Assembly (NCBI RefSeq): GCF_003208215.1
Contig: NZ_QKLW01000002.1
Coordinates: 563,671 to 627,670 of the forward strand
Length of the DNA: 64,000 nt
From: Marinomonas alcarazii
GTDB lineage: Bacteria; Pseudomonadota; Gammaproteobacteria; Pseudomonadales; Marinomonadaceae
Direction of reading: 5' to 3'
The notes under the pieces were generated by a model. The model did not search any database, had not been told where the DNA came from, and saw only the letters and a program-made list of their open reading frames with translations. Position numbers and translations under genes: made by a program. This document shows positions 1-7,831 of this stretch, one piece after another; the stretch's first letter is position 1, and each line of letters starts with the position of its first letter.

Positions 1-988
1 TTCGTGGCTCGTACATGTCTAATTGCTTGTCTACCCGCCTCTTTACTTTCGCTCTTATTGCATTGGACAAACAGCCATAATGCCGGATGCGCATAAAACC
101 CCTTGGTAATACATGGAGTAAAAAGCGCCTTACCAGTTCTTGTGGCGTGAGTGTTAAAAGCGACTGCTTGCCAGAACGATAGTCTCGATATTGAAGGCTG
201 ATTTTATTGTTATTCCACACTTGGAAACGATTGTTAGATAAGGCAATACGGTGACTGTAACGCGCTAAGTAACTGACTAAGGATGAGCGATACTCAAGCG
301 CTGATTTACAATAGACCACCCAAGGCTTTTGCATTAAAACATTCAGTAGCCGACTCACTTCCGTTTGGGATAACGCTGGCAGTAGCCCTTCGCTAAAAGC
401 GGCTCTTAGTTGACTGACCATGGCACCTCTAAAACGATTTGATAACAGCTTTACTGGAAGAAAATAGTGTTTCCTCAGACTATGCCAGCCTTGATCTCTA
501 TACACTCCAGAAGGAACCAAGGCATGAAGATGAACATGTCGCACCAATGTTTGGCCCCATGTATGCAAGACTGCTGTCATACCTGCCCGTCCTTTGTGTT
601 TTCGTTGACTTAACTCATTCAGCGCTCGCCAGGCAGCATGAAACAAGGCGTCATAAATGACTCGATCGTGTTTGGCTATCCAAGCGTTTAGCTCATGAGG
701 CAGCGTAAAAACCAAGTGAAAATATGGTACTGGCAAACATCGTTCTTCCTGTCTCAATAACCATTGTTCGCTTGCTTTCTTTTGGCACTGAGGGCAATGC
801 CTATCTCGACAGCTATGATGCCAAAACCAATGATGACCACAGCCATGACATTGATATTTGCCCGTGCCCATGCGCTCGGTTCGACAGTCTTCTATATGAT
901 GCAGCACTTGCCATTGTCTCGCATTGGCGTGTATCTGTTGTTGTTCGTGACAATAATGAATCACGCTCGCTAGGCTTACCCCACTCAT
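1..988 (-). CDS. IS91 family transposase, C-terminus cut by window edge
   Basis: Rolling-circle (HUH, Y2-type) transposase. The reading frame starts with ATG at 988 and stays open for 329 codons to the window edge, so the protein is partial. An N-terminal zinc-binding region is visible: CHGC (residues 47-50) followed by CRDRHCPQC (60-68). The HUH metal-binding motif appears as HVHLHALVP (151-159), and the catalytic tyrosine region as YLARYSHRIA with Tyr240 and Tyr244. Its ATG overlaps the stop codon of the upstream recombinase gene (ATGA), so the two are probably translated together. No frameshift is seen in the part present, so the element could be active if the missing end is intact. Confidence 0.9.
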   Translation of the reverse strand, partial: MSGVSLASVIHYCHEQQQIHANARQWQVLHHIEDCRTERMGTGKYQCHGCGHHWFWHHSCRDRHCPQCQKKASEQWLLRQEERCLPVPYFHLVFTLPHELNAWIAKHDRVIYDALFHAAWRALNELSQRKHKGRAGMTAVLHTWGQTLVRHVHLHALVPSGVYRDQGWHSLRKHYFLPVKLLSNRFRGAMVSQLRAAFSEGLLPALSQTEVSRLLNVLMQKPWVVYCKSALEYRSSLVSYLARYSHRIALSNNRFQVWNNNKISLQYRDYRSGKQSLLTLTPQELVRRFLLHVLPRGFMRIRHYGCLSNAIRAKVKRRVDKQLDMYEPR

Positions 989-1836
989 GACGGACACCAG
1001 TCGGATGGCAATAAATCTTCGCTATCCCGTCTCTTTAGATCCATCATTGCGATCCATTGCAGATAACGAAACGTGGTTTGTATCTGCTTATGCCCTAATA
1101 AGGCTTGCAGCCGTGGTAACGGCATTCCAGCTAACAGTTGATGACAAGCAAACGCATGGCGCAGGCTATGAAAACGAATGCTCTTTTGAATCCCTGCTCG
1201 TTTCGCGGCTTCTTTCGTTTCTAATCGAAGGTATTTACTATGCAGAGGGCGGTGCTTATCCAATCCATAAATCACCACATCGCAAGGTTCGTATCGCTGC
1301 CAATAAGCACCTAACACCTGTTGTAAGCTTTGTGGAAACAAAACATAGCGATCTTGCTGCCCCTTCCCCTGCCTTACCTTGACGCAGTGATGGGTAAGGT
1401 CTAAATCATCGACTCGCAGCGCATTAATCTCACTGATTCTCACCCCTGTTGTATAAGCCAACACCATGGCGACATACACTTTTGGATGCTGACAGCATCT
1501 GATCATCGCTTGCACTTCATCTGGATAGAGCAAGTCGGGGATTTTCTGAGATTTATTAGGATGAGGAAGTGATACCGATGGCATCTCTTTGTTAGCGACT
1601 TTTCGGTATAGAAAGTTCAGAGCATGTAACGCTTGACGGCAACTTGACCAGCTCCATCCTCGTTCTCTAATTAGATACAACAAATATTGCTGGATATCGG
1701 TTTGGTTAAGCTGATCAGGAGGTAAACGAAAGTAGCGTGCCACTTCTGTCAGCTGATATAAGTAGGCTTTTTGAGTGGATAGAGAAAAACCCTCTAGGGT
1801 CATCTGATCTATCACCTGTTTGCGTAAAGGGGTCAT
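985..1836 (-). CDS. tyrosine recombinase/integrase of the IS91-like element
   Basis: A 283-residue site-specific recombinase of the XerD/phage-integrase type. It has an N-terminal SAM-like core-binding domain (about residues 5-85) and a C-terminal catalytic domain. Catalytic residues can be read directly: Arg133 in TGVRISE, His223 and Arg226 in HSLRH, His249 in LLGHK and the nucleophile Tyr258 in TTFRYL. The length suits a single-module integrase. The stop overlaps the ATG of the downstream IS91 transposase, which suggests it is part of the element and not an integron or prophage integrase. Some IS91-like elements are known to carry such a recombinase, although its role in transposition is not settled. 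No attachment site could be recognised. Confidence 0.88.
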   Translation of the reverse strand: MTPLRKQVIDQMTLEGFSLSTQKAYLYQLTEVARYFRLPPDQLNQTDIQQYLLYLIRERGWSWSSCRQALHALNFLYRKVANKEMPSVSLPHPNKSQKIPDLLYPDEVQAMIRCCQHPKVYVAMVLAYTTGVRISEINALRVDDLDLTHHCVKVRQGKGQQDRYVLFPQSLQQVLGAYWQRYEPCDVVIYGLDKHRPLHSKYLRLETKEAAKRAGIQKSIRFHSLRHAFACHQLLAGMPLPRLQALLGHKQIQTTFRYLQWIAMMDLKRRDSEDLLPSDWCPS

Positions 1837-2405
1837 GACTTAATCCTCCATTGTTGATTGGAAAATTAAGTGTGGTTCTAATTGAGGAAATTGGGGAATT
1901 CAAAGACCGCTCCGCGAAGCGGCTTAGTTCAACATTTTAATAGTGCGCATGCGCGTTTATACATATTTAAAACCTTCTTAACATCACTATAAGCAACTGA
2001 CTTTAAAGCCATTAATAGAGATACCAACAAAATTCAAAACTGGAAAAACGAGCATGCGTGTTATTTACTTTATCCACAGCGCGTTATTTCGTCTGCCGAT
2101 ATTCTTATCCATTGATACTAAAAGACTTTCTTACTTCCTACCAGTACAAAACGCGCTCAACTGGTTTATTTAAAATGGCTAAACGCGCAAGAACGTTCAC
2201 TATAAAAAATAAACTGTATATACAGACATAAAATACAGTTTTTTATTAGCTCTGAATCCGTTGTTTGTAGGGCTAAAGCCGCGACAATGAAAGCTCCGCT
2301 TTCAATCGGCACATTACGCTGCGCTCATGATGCCCTACCCTAGACCATAAGAGTTTGATTCCCGCCTTCTCGGGAATGACTTGTCTCAATTTTTTTTCCG
2401 CTCTA
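1837..2405. other. intergenic sequence, no gene recognised
   Basis: Contains the presumed upstream end of the IS91-like element (hairpin 1907-1922), a short palindrome GCGCATGCGC near 1945, and an AT-rich inverted repeat (AAACTGTAT at 2211-2219 with ATACAGTTT at 2233-2241, followed by T residues) that could be a weak terminator. Open frames here lack ribosome-binding sites and recognisable protein content and overlap repeats, so none is called. Confidence 0.6.
2357..2380. repeat. REP-like palindrome (GATTCCCGCC...CGGGAATGAC)
   Basis: A short imperfect palindrome whose arms TTCCCG and CGGGAA flank CCTTCT. It resembles the small dispersed intergenic hairpins seen many times in proteobacterial genomes. 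Only one copy is in this window, so the dispersed nature is inferred from general knowledge of such elements. Confidence 0.5.
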
Positions 2406-2724
2406 GAAGTCAGTTCGACGCAACGAAGTTGCGCGACTTTATGGAGTTTCAGAGTCATCAACAGAAAGACTCTCTCGAACAGCAAAACCAATCCATGCCT
2501 TACGATAAAAGTCGTGTTGCTAAACGCTACCTTAAACAAAGTGAATGAGACGTTTGGGCGATAGCCCGATAAAGAGACCTTTTGGTTACTTTTGCGGATC
2601 TGGGCAAAAGTTACCCGCTCAGCAGAGCGGAAAAAAGGTTGAGAATACAAAGCGTTTGAATGGAAACCAAAGAAGAGAACAACCCCACCCTAACCCTCAC
2701 CTTGGAAGACATAAGGGGAGGGAA
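2406..2724. repeat. tandem intergenic repeat, copy A
   Basis: First copy of a roughly 330-bp module that recurs at 2737-3064 (offset 331 bp). Shared blocks start at GAAGTCAGTTCGACG and end at AAGGGGAGGGAA. Inside are three hairpins: GGGC/GCCC (2556-2567), GGTTACTTTTGC with GCAAAAGTTACC (2584-2615, one mismatch) and CCGCTC/GAGCGG (2615-2630). Frames crossing it are not protein-like. It resembles dispersed non-coding repeats that are often mis-annotated as short proteins. Confidence 0.8.
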
Positions 2725-2736
2725 TTTAATACCCAA

Positions 2737-3064
2737 GAAGTCAGTTCGACGCGACGAAGTTGCGCGACTTTATGGAGTTTCAGAGTCCGTTAAAAATTCC
2801 CTTCCTAGCACCCGCAAAAACAATCCATGCCTTACGATAAAAGTCGTGTTGCTAAACGCAACATAGACAAAGTAAATGAGACGTTTGGGCGATAGCCCGA
2901 TGAAGCGACCTTTTGGTTACTTTTGTGTCGCTAGACAAAAGTTACCCGCTCAGCAGAGCGGAAAAAACCTGCAGCTAAAAGCAATTTAGAGGAAACAAAT
3001 TCATTTGAAGACCCAAAGAACAACCCCACCCTAGCCCTCCCCTTGGAAGACATAAGGGGAGGGA
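2737..3064. repeat. tandem intergenic repeat, copy B
   Basis: Second copy of the module at 2406-2724, with the same order of blocks and hairpins. The long stem here is GGTTACTTTTGT with ACAAAAGTTACC (2915-2946). Relative to copy A the loop-closing pair has changed from C-G to T-A, so pairing is kept. A further fragment of the module end (CTTGAAGAAAGGGGAGGG) follows at about 3082-3100, directly before the cydC stop codon. Confidence 0.8.
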
Positions 3065-3107
3065 AAAAGAGCTTTCGTCCCCTTGAAGAAAGGGGAGGGA
3101 AAAAGAG

Positions 3108-4775
3108 CTACAGTTCTATGACTCTCGCGTTGTCGCCGAGGCGACTTCCAACATGACTGACGAGGATTAGGATATCTGGTTTGTAGTCGTTTTGAAGCGA
3201 GTGACAAATGGTTTCTATGGTGGCTTTGTCTAGTCCGTCGAATGGTTCGTCTAGCAACAAGACTGGGGACTTTCTGAGTAATAGGCGCGCTAACGCGAGG
3301 CGTTTACGCTGTCCACCAGATAGGTTGCGGCCTTGTGCGCTGAGTAAGGTTTCTAAGCCGTTTGGTAGGCTGCGTGCCCAATCCCCCAAAGCCACGGCGT
3401 CTAAAACCGCCCAGAGTTCGTCGTCGCTGGCGTTGGTTTTACCAAGCAGTAAGTTGGCAGCGATGCTCTGTTGGAAAACATAAGGCGCTTGCGGTAAGTA
3501 GCTTAACTTGGCTTGGTAAGATGGGTTGCAGTAGATCTGGTGTTTTTCATTATTAATAAAGGCGTCGCCAGAAGATAGACAATCACCCGCGATAGAGGCA
3601 AGTAATGTGGATTTTCCTGAGCCACTTGTGCCTCGAATCCAAACAAATTCACCATGATTCACTTTAATGTCTGTAGCTGGGCTGCCCAGACCACTAGGAG
3701 CATGATAACCGCGCCATTGTTTGAATAGCAGCTGCTCGATCTGTGGGATCGGCTTTTCTACGATTGCTTCAGGTTGATGATGAAGTTGGTTGAGTCGACG
3801 TAAGCCAACTTGTGACTGTCCCTGTGCAACAAAAGATTGTACCAGTGGCAAGACCAGTTCATTGATGGCTAATATGGAAAGCACAAAGCCCACAATCCAA
3901 GTGCCCTGCACTGTGGTTATTAATGTCCATTTTCCTGTTTCTACATTAAAGCTGCTAACTAAATAAATACAGCTTACCAGTAATAAAATAGTGACAATGT
4001 AAGACAACAAACGCCCCAAACTTACGGCTTGCTGAATACGTATTTCCATACGACGCTGGCGTTCATCCAATTCGCATAGACGTTGCGCGTAATCTTCCCA
4101 GTGTCCACGGATGGTCAGAGTTATCAAAGCAGAAAACAAGCTGATAAAACGACTGCGGCGATGTACGCCTAATATTTGCCCAACGTGCACCTCGTGGCTC
4201 GCAAAGCGACCACACACATAAGGCACGACCAAAACATGCAACAAGGCAGCAATAGATAACGGCCACAAAAGTACAGGTGAAATAAAGTAAGCAAAAATAG
4301 AGACGGCTACATAAGCCAATAACGCATAAACCCAAGGTAAAAAGACGACTAAAGGCCAACGAATAATTTGATCAAGGTCGCTGACTAAGCGCTGTAGCAA
4401 ATCCCCTCGGCTTTGTTGATGCAGGTTCGAAGCGTCTTTAGCCACGCGCTGATCCCAAACCCAAAGGCGCAAAATCCGCAGTAATCCCAGTAAGTGGTTG
4501 TGTGCGGTAACCTGTTCGCCATAACGCCCTGCGGTTCTTAGAATCGCAAGCCCTCGAACAATGGCGCCGGGGGTGAGATAGTTAAAGAAGATTCCCACGC
4601 CCATGGCAGTTGCCAACCCAGCAGCGGAAATAAACCAACCCGAAAGCCCTAATAACCCAACGCCCGCTAAGGTCGCGGCGATGCCGGTTAACAGGGGAAT
4701 AACAAAGCCCCAAGGGTTTGCTAATAAAAGGCGCTTAAGCGATAGCTTGGCGGTTTTCTTTACGTGACTGCTCAT
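3108..4775 (-). CDS. cydC: heterodimeric ABC exporter subunit CydC (thiol reductant exporter)
   Basis: One half of the CydDC ABC exporter of the inner membrane, which exports cysteine/glutathione and is needed to assemble cytochrome bd. The 555-residue protein has an N-terminal six-helix membrane domain (about residues 15-310) and a C-terminal ATPase domain. The Walker A sequence GTSGSGKST, the signature LSGGQRKR, the Walker B LLLDEPFDGLD and the H-loop SHVG are all present. It is the last gene of the cydABXDC operon. Its start overlaps the end of cydD by 41 bp; no alternative ATG lies near, so the overlap is probably real and suggests coupled synthesis of the two halves. Confidence 0.93.
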   Translation of the reverse strand: MSSHVKKTAKLSLKRLLLANPWGFVIPLLTGIAATLAGVGLLGLSGWFISAAGLATAMGVGIFFNYLTPGAIVRGLAILRTAGRYGEQVTAHNHLLGLLRILRLWVWDQRVAKDASNLHQQSRGDLLQRLVSDLDQIIRWPLVVFLPWVYALLAYVAVSIFAYFISPVLLWPLSIAALLHVLVVPYVCGRFASHEVHVGQILGVHRRSRFISLFSALITLTIRGHWEDYAQRLCELDERQRRMEIRIQQAVSLGRLLSYIVTILLLVSCIYLVSSFNVETGKWTLITTVQGTWIVGFVLSILAINELVLPLVQSFVAQGQSQVGLRRLNQLHHQPEAIVEKPIPQIEQLLFKQWRGYHAPSGLGSPATDIKVNHGEFVWIRGTSGSGKSTLLASIAGDCLSSGDAFINNEKHQIYCNPSYQAKLSYLPQAPYVFQQSIAANLLLGKTNASDDELWAVLDAVALGDWARSLPNGLETLLSAQGRNLSGGQRKRLALARLLLRKSPVLLLDEPFDGLDKATIETICHSLQNDYKPDILILVSHVGSRLGDNARVIEL

Positions 4776-6513
4776 GCAAACCTCCTTTTGTTAGCGTCCA
4801 ATGTTTGTCAGCCCATAAAATCGGGTGAGTATCGTGACTGACGATCAATAATGTTTTTCCTTTGGATGCGGTTTTAACTGTATTGAGTACCGCTTGTGCT
4901 GTGTCGTTATCCAAACCGGAACAAGGTTCATCGAGCAGCCACATATCGGCTTTTGACAATAAAGCTCGGGCAATAGAAAGACGCTGCATTTGCCCACCTG
5001 ACAGTCCAGCACCTAGCTCGGTAAGTGTCGTTTCTAGCCCTGCTGGTAGCGCTTGAATAAAGTCATCACATTGGCTTTCTCGCAGTGCTGCATTTATCTC
5101 GTCTTCGCTCGGGGTTTGAATCCCGAGCAATAAATTACGACGAATGCTGCCGTTTACCCATTCAGGCGTTTGTGGCAACCAAGCAAGTTTGGCTCGCCAA
5201 GAGGCGAGATCCAGTTCACTAAACGGCAAGTTATTGATAAGAAACGTCCCTTCGTAGCTGTCTTCAAACCCTAATAAGAGGTGCAGCAAACTGGATTTAC
5301 CAACACCTGATTCACCACTTAACCAGACCCGTTCCCCTTGGCGAATTGTCCCGGTAATTGGTGCAAGTCGATAACGTCCCTCTTCACACCAGCTTAGGTT
5401 TTCAAACTGTATGGATGTCAGTTGATCAGCGATGGCAGAATTTTTCGCTTGCGTGGTACAAGAAGGTTCACTTTGTTGCGAAGCAGCGTTATGCAAAGGC
5501 GCGTCTAAAATTTCTAATAAGTCTGTCGCGGCGGCTTCGGCTTTTTGTTTCGCATGGTAGTCATTACCAAGCTGACGTAGCGGCAAATAAAATTCCGGCG
5601 CAAGCAACAAAAGAAACATAGCTTGCGTCAAGGTAACGGGGGAGCTGCCCACTTGCCATGGTAAGATTTCTAATAAGCCAAGCCCTAAATACAAGGCAAT
5701 CATGGCAATGGATAAGGACGCAAATAGCTCAAGAGTAGCAGTCGATAAAAACGCTAATACCAAAACCCCCATGGTTGTCTTTTGGTATGAAGTAGCACTG
5801 TCGGACAAACGCTCGCGCGCTTCATCGGTTCTATTCAGGCGTTTTAATTCAGACAAGCCTTGGCTTAAGTCCATGAATTGATTAGACAACATGGCCAGTA
5901 CATTAAACTGACGACGGTTGGCTTGTGCTGCTTTGTGGCCCACAAAGATCATGAAGATAATCACCAATGGGGCTGTCATCATGAAAACAAAGAAGGCGAT
6001 CCATGAAATAGACACAACGGAAAGCAGGATCACACAAGGGATTAGGGTCACCATAAACACTTGAGGTTTATAGCGACTAAAGAAATCGTCTAACGCGTCT
6101 ACTTGTTCGTAAACACGAGTAGAGAGTGCCGCATCTTCTTCTATTCTGAGGCGCGCTGGCCCAAGGTTTGTAAGGTGCGACACCAATTTACTGCGCAAGC
6201 CATAACGAATATCACGACTTGCGCTCGTGCAAATACGTTCTCGGCCAAAGTTCGCCAAGGCGCGTATTAATAGAGCAAATAAACCAATAACGAAAAGAGA
6301 AAGAGAAAAAGACTGGTGCAACGCCATGCCTGAAAACACATTAGCGAATGCCCAAGCCTGAAGCACCAAAGACACGGCAAACAACACACCAAAGCCTTGA
6401 GCAAGACGGTACTTTGATGACTGCTGATTCGCTAACTGGCCTAAAAACACGGTTTCCGGTGTTTTCATTCGACCAGTTCGACGGGCCTTTTGTGTTCCCT
6501 TTTCTCGCGTCAT
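4735..6513 (-). CDS. cydD: heterodimeric ABC exporter subunit CydD (thiol reductant exporter)
   Basis: Partner of CydC in the inner-membrane thiol exporter. It has 592 residues: a membrane domain (about residues 30-340) followed by an ATPase domain with Walker A GESGVGKSS, signature LSGGQMQR, Walker B WLLDEPCSGLD and H-loop SHD. The ATG at 6513 sits five bases after the cydX stop codon. The operon position, after the bd oxidase structural genes and before cydC, fits its role in cytochrome bd maturation. Length is normal for the family. Confidence 0.93.
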   Translation of the reverse strand: MTREKGTQKARRTGRMKTPETVFLGQLANQQSSKYRLAQGFGVLFAVSLVLQAWAFANVFSGMALHQSFSLSLFVIGLFALLIRALANFGRERICTSASRDIRYGLRSKLVSHLTNLGPARLRIEEDAALSTRVYEQVDALDDFFSRYKPQVFMVTLIPCVILLSVVSISWIAFFVFMMTAPLVIIFMIFVGHKAAQANRRQFNVLAMLSNQFMDLSQGLSELKRLNRTDEARERLSDSATSYQKTTMGVLVLAFLSTATLELFASLSIAMIALYLGLGLLEILPWQVGSSPVTLTQAMFLLLLAPEFYLPLRQLGNDYHAKQKAEAAATDLLEILDAPLHNAASQQSEPSCTTQAKNSAIADQLTSIQFENLSWCEEGRYRLAPITGTIRQGERVWLSGESGVGKSSLLHLLLGFEDSYEGTFLINNLPFSELDLASWRAKLAWLPQTPEWVNGSIRRNLLLGIQTPSEDEINAALRESQCDDFIQALPAGLETTLTELGAGLSGGQMQRLSIARALLSKADMWLLDEPCSGLDNDTAQAVLNTVKTASKGKTLLIVSHDTHPILWADKHWTLTKGGLHEQSRKENRQAIA

Positions 6514-6518
6514 AAAGC

Positions 6519-6629
6519 TTACTTCTGCTCCTCTTCACCTTCGTAGCCGCTAAATTCTAACCATACGGCATTAACAATACCGAACGAACAGGCTAACAAC
6601 ACGCCTAGAACCCAAGCAAAATACCACAT
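6519..6629 (-). CDS. cydX: cytochrome bd-I oxidase small subunit CydX
   Basis: A 36-residue single-helix membrane protein, easily missed because of its size. It begins MWYFAWVLGVLLA and continues with AVWLEFSG near residues 21-28, which matches the CydX/YbgT family closely, and ends in an acidic tail (YEGEEEQK). CydX binds CydA and stabilises the haem groups of cytochrome bd. It lies between cydB and cydD, where CydX is usually found. An upstream AGAGGAA in front of the ATG serves as ribosome-binding site. Confidence 0.92.
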   Translation of the reverse strand: MWYFAWVLGVLLACSFGIVNAVWLEFSGYEGEEEQK

Positions 6630-6652
6630 AACTTATTCCTCTATTTATTGCT

Positions 6653-6683
6653 AGAAGACAGAGCTCAAAGTGCTCTATCTTCT
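6653..6683 (-). other. RNA hairpin between cydB and cydX
   Basis: In the transcript the arms AGAAGAUAGAG and CUCUGUCUUCU pair over 11 positions with one U-G wobble and a nine-base loop. No run of U follows, so a full terminator is unlikely. It could protect the cydAB message end or tune the amount of cydX-DC relative to cydAB. The role is an inference. Confidence 0.55.
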
Positions 6684-6693
6684 ATATCAATGA

Positions 6694-7830
6694 CTAGTAA
6701 AGTGAATGATTGTTTTCTTCGATGTGCTTCTTAGTCAGACGACCATACATCACAAAGTAGTTCCATAACGTGTAACCCAGAACAATCGGTACGAAGATAC
6801 AAGCCACCACAAACATGATCATCATGGTGTTTTCACTTGAAGTCGCATCCCACATGGTCAAACTCATGTTTGGAAAACTTGAAGACGGCATCAAGAATGG
6901 GAACATTGACCCACCCGCTGTAACAATAATGCCAGCAATGCCCAGTGATGAACTCAAGAAAGACAAAGCGCCTTTTCTCATAACACTCGCCACAGCAGCC
7001 ACTAACATACCAACAATACCAACAATCGGAGCCAACATAAGTGCAGGCACTTTGTCGTAGTTTGCTAACCATGCGCCAGGTTGAACTTCTGCTGTTTTCA
7101 TCAAAGGTGTTACCACTGCATTGCCATCGATAGCGCTGGTCAAAACATAACCATCAATACCGTAAGCCAACCACACACCCGCTAAGATGAACAACACAGC
7201 CGCTAAGGCACCTGTGACTGCAGTGATACGACTGGCTTTTTCAAGTAGCGCATCGTCTGTCTTCATTTGTAACCAAGCACCGCCTTGCGTCATTAGCATT
7301 AACAAGCTTACCAAACCACAAAGAATCGCAAATGGGTTTAGCAGAGCAAAGAAAGAACCGGTGTAAGTGGCACGCATATATTGATCAAATTCGAACGGCA
7401 CGCCTTGTAATAAGTTACCAAACGCTACACCGAAAATGATTGGCGGAACCGCTGAACCAAAAGTGATCCCCCAGTCCCAGCTTGTACGCCATTTGGTATT
7501 TTCTAGTTTTGAACGGTAGTCAAAGCCGATTGGACGGAAGAACAACGCGGCCAATACCAACAACATTGCAAAGTAAAAGCCAGAGAACGCTGTCGCGTAC
7601 ACCACAGGCCAAGCGGCAAATAACGCACCGCCTGCTGTAATAAACCAAACTTGGTTGCCGTCCCAATGAGGGGCAATCGAGTTGATCATGATACGGCGTT
7701 CAGAATCCGTACCACCGATCACTTTAAGCAGACTGCCTACGCCCATATCAAAGCCATCAGTCACAGCGAAACCGATCAGTAATACGCCGATCAATACCCA
7801 CCAAATCACTTTTAATAATTCGTAATCCAT
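6694..7830 (-). CDS. cydB: cytochrome bd ubiquinol oxidase subunit II
   Basis: Membrane subunit of the high-affinity quinol oxidase. It has 378 residues and about nine hydrophobic helices. The N-terminus (VIWWVLIGVLLIGFAVTDGFDMGVG) contains the family's conserved DGFDMGVG region, and PHWDGNQVWF follows near residue 52. The length equals that of well-studied CydB proteins. It starts one base after the cydA stop region (spacing 1 bp), so the two structural genes are tightly coupled. Confidence 0.96.
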   Translation of the reverse strand: MDYELLKVIWWVLIGVLLIGFAVTDGFDMGVGSLLKVIGGTDSERRIMINSIAPHWDGNQVWFITAGGALFAAWPVVYATAFSGFYFAMLLVLAALFFRPIGFDYRSKLENTKWRTSWDWGITFGSAVPPIIFGVAFGNLLQGVPFEFDQYMRATYTGSFFALLNPFAILCGLVSLLMLMTQGGAWLQMKTDDALLEKASRITAVTGALAAVLFILAGVWLAYGIDGYVLTSAIDGNAVVTPLMKTAEVQPGAWLANYDKVPALMLAPIVGIVGMLVAAVASVMRKGALSFLSSSLGIAGIIVTAGGSMFPFLMPSSSFPNMSLTMWDATSSENTMMIMFVVACIFVPIVLGYTLWNYFVMYGRLTKKHIEENNHSLY

Positions 7831-7831
7831 C

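Larger units (their letters stand above)
1..1925 (-). mobile_element. IS91-like element with transposase and tyrosine recombinase (left part outside window)
   Basis: Two coupled minus-strand genes, a tyrosine recombinase followed by an IS91-type HUH transposase, make up this element. IS91-family elements move by a rolling-circle-like mechanism and lack ordinary terminal inverted repeats, so the edge cannot be read from repeats. The end upstream of the recombinase is placed provisionally near a small GC-rich hairpin (arms CCGCT and AGCGG, 1907-1922), because gene-free sequence with a different look begins there. The other end (downstream of the transposase) lies beyond position 1. The boundary is an inference. 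Confidence 0.6.

Noticed and set aside
2211-2241. Possible LexA site (CTGTATATACAG)
   Set aside because: LexA boxes have eight bases between CTGT and ACAG; here only four, and no SOS gene follows. It fits a weak AT-rich hairpin better.
2273-2866. Open reading frames of 60-125 codons on both strands
   Set aside because: They run through the tandem hairpin repeats, have no ribosome-binding sites and no protein-like composition; they are by-products of the repeat sequence.
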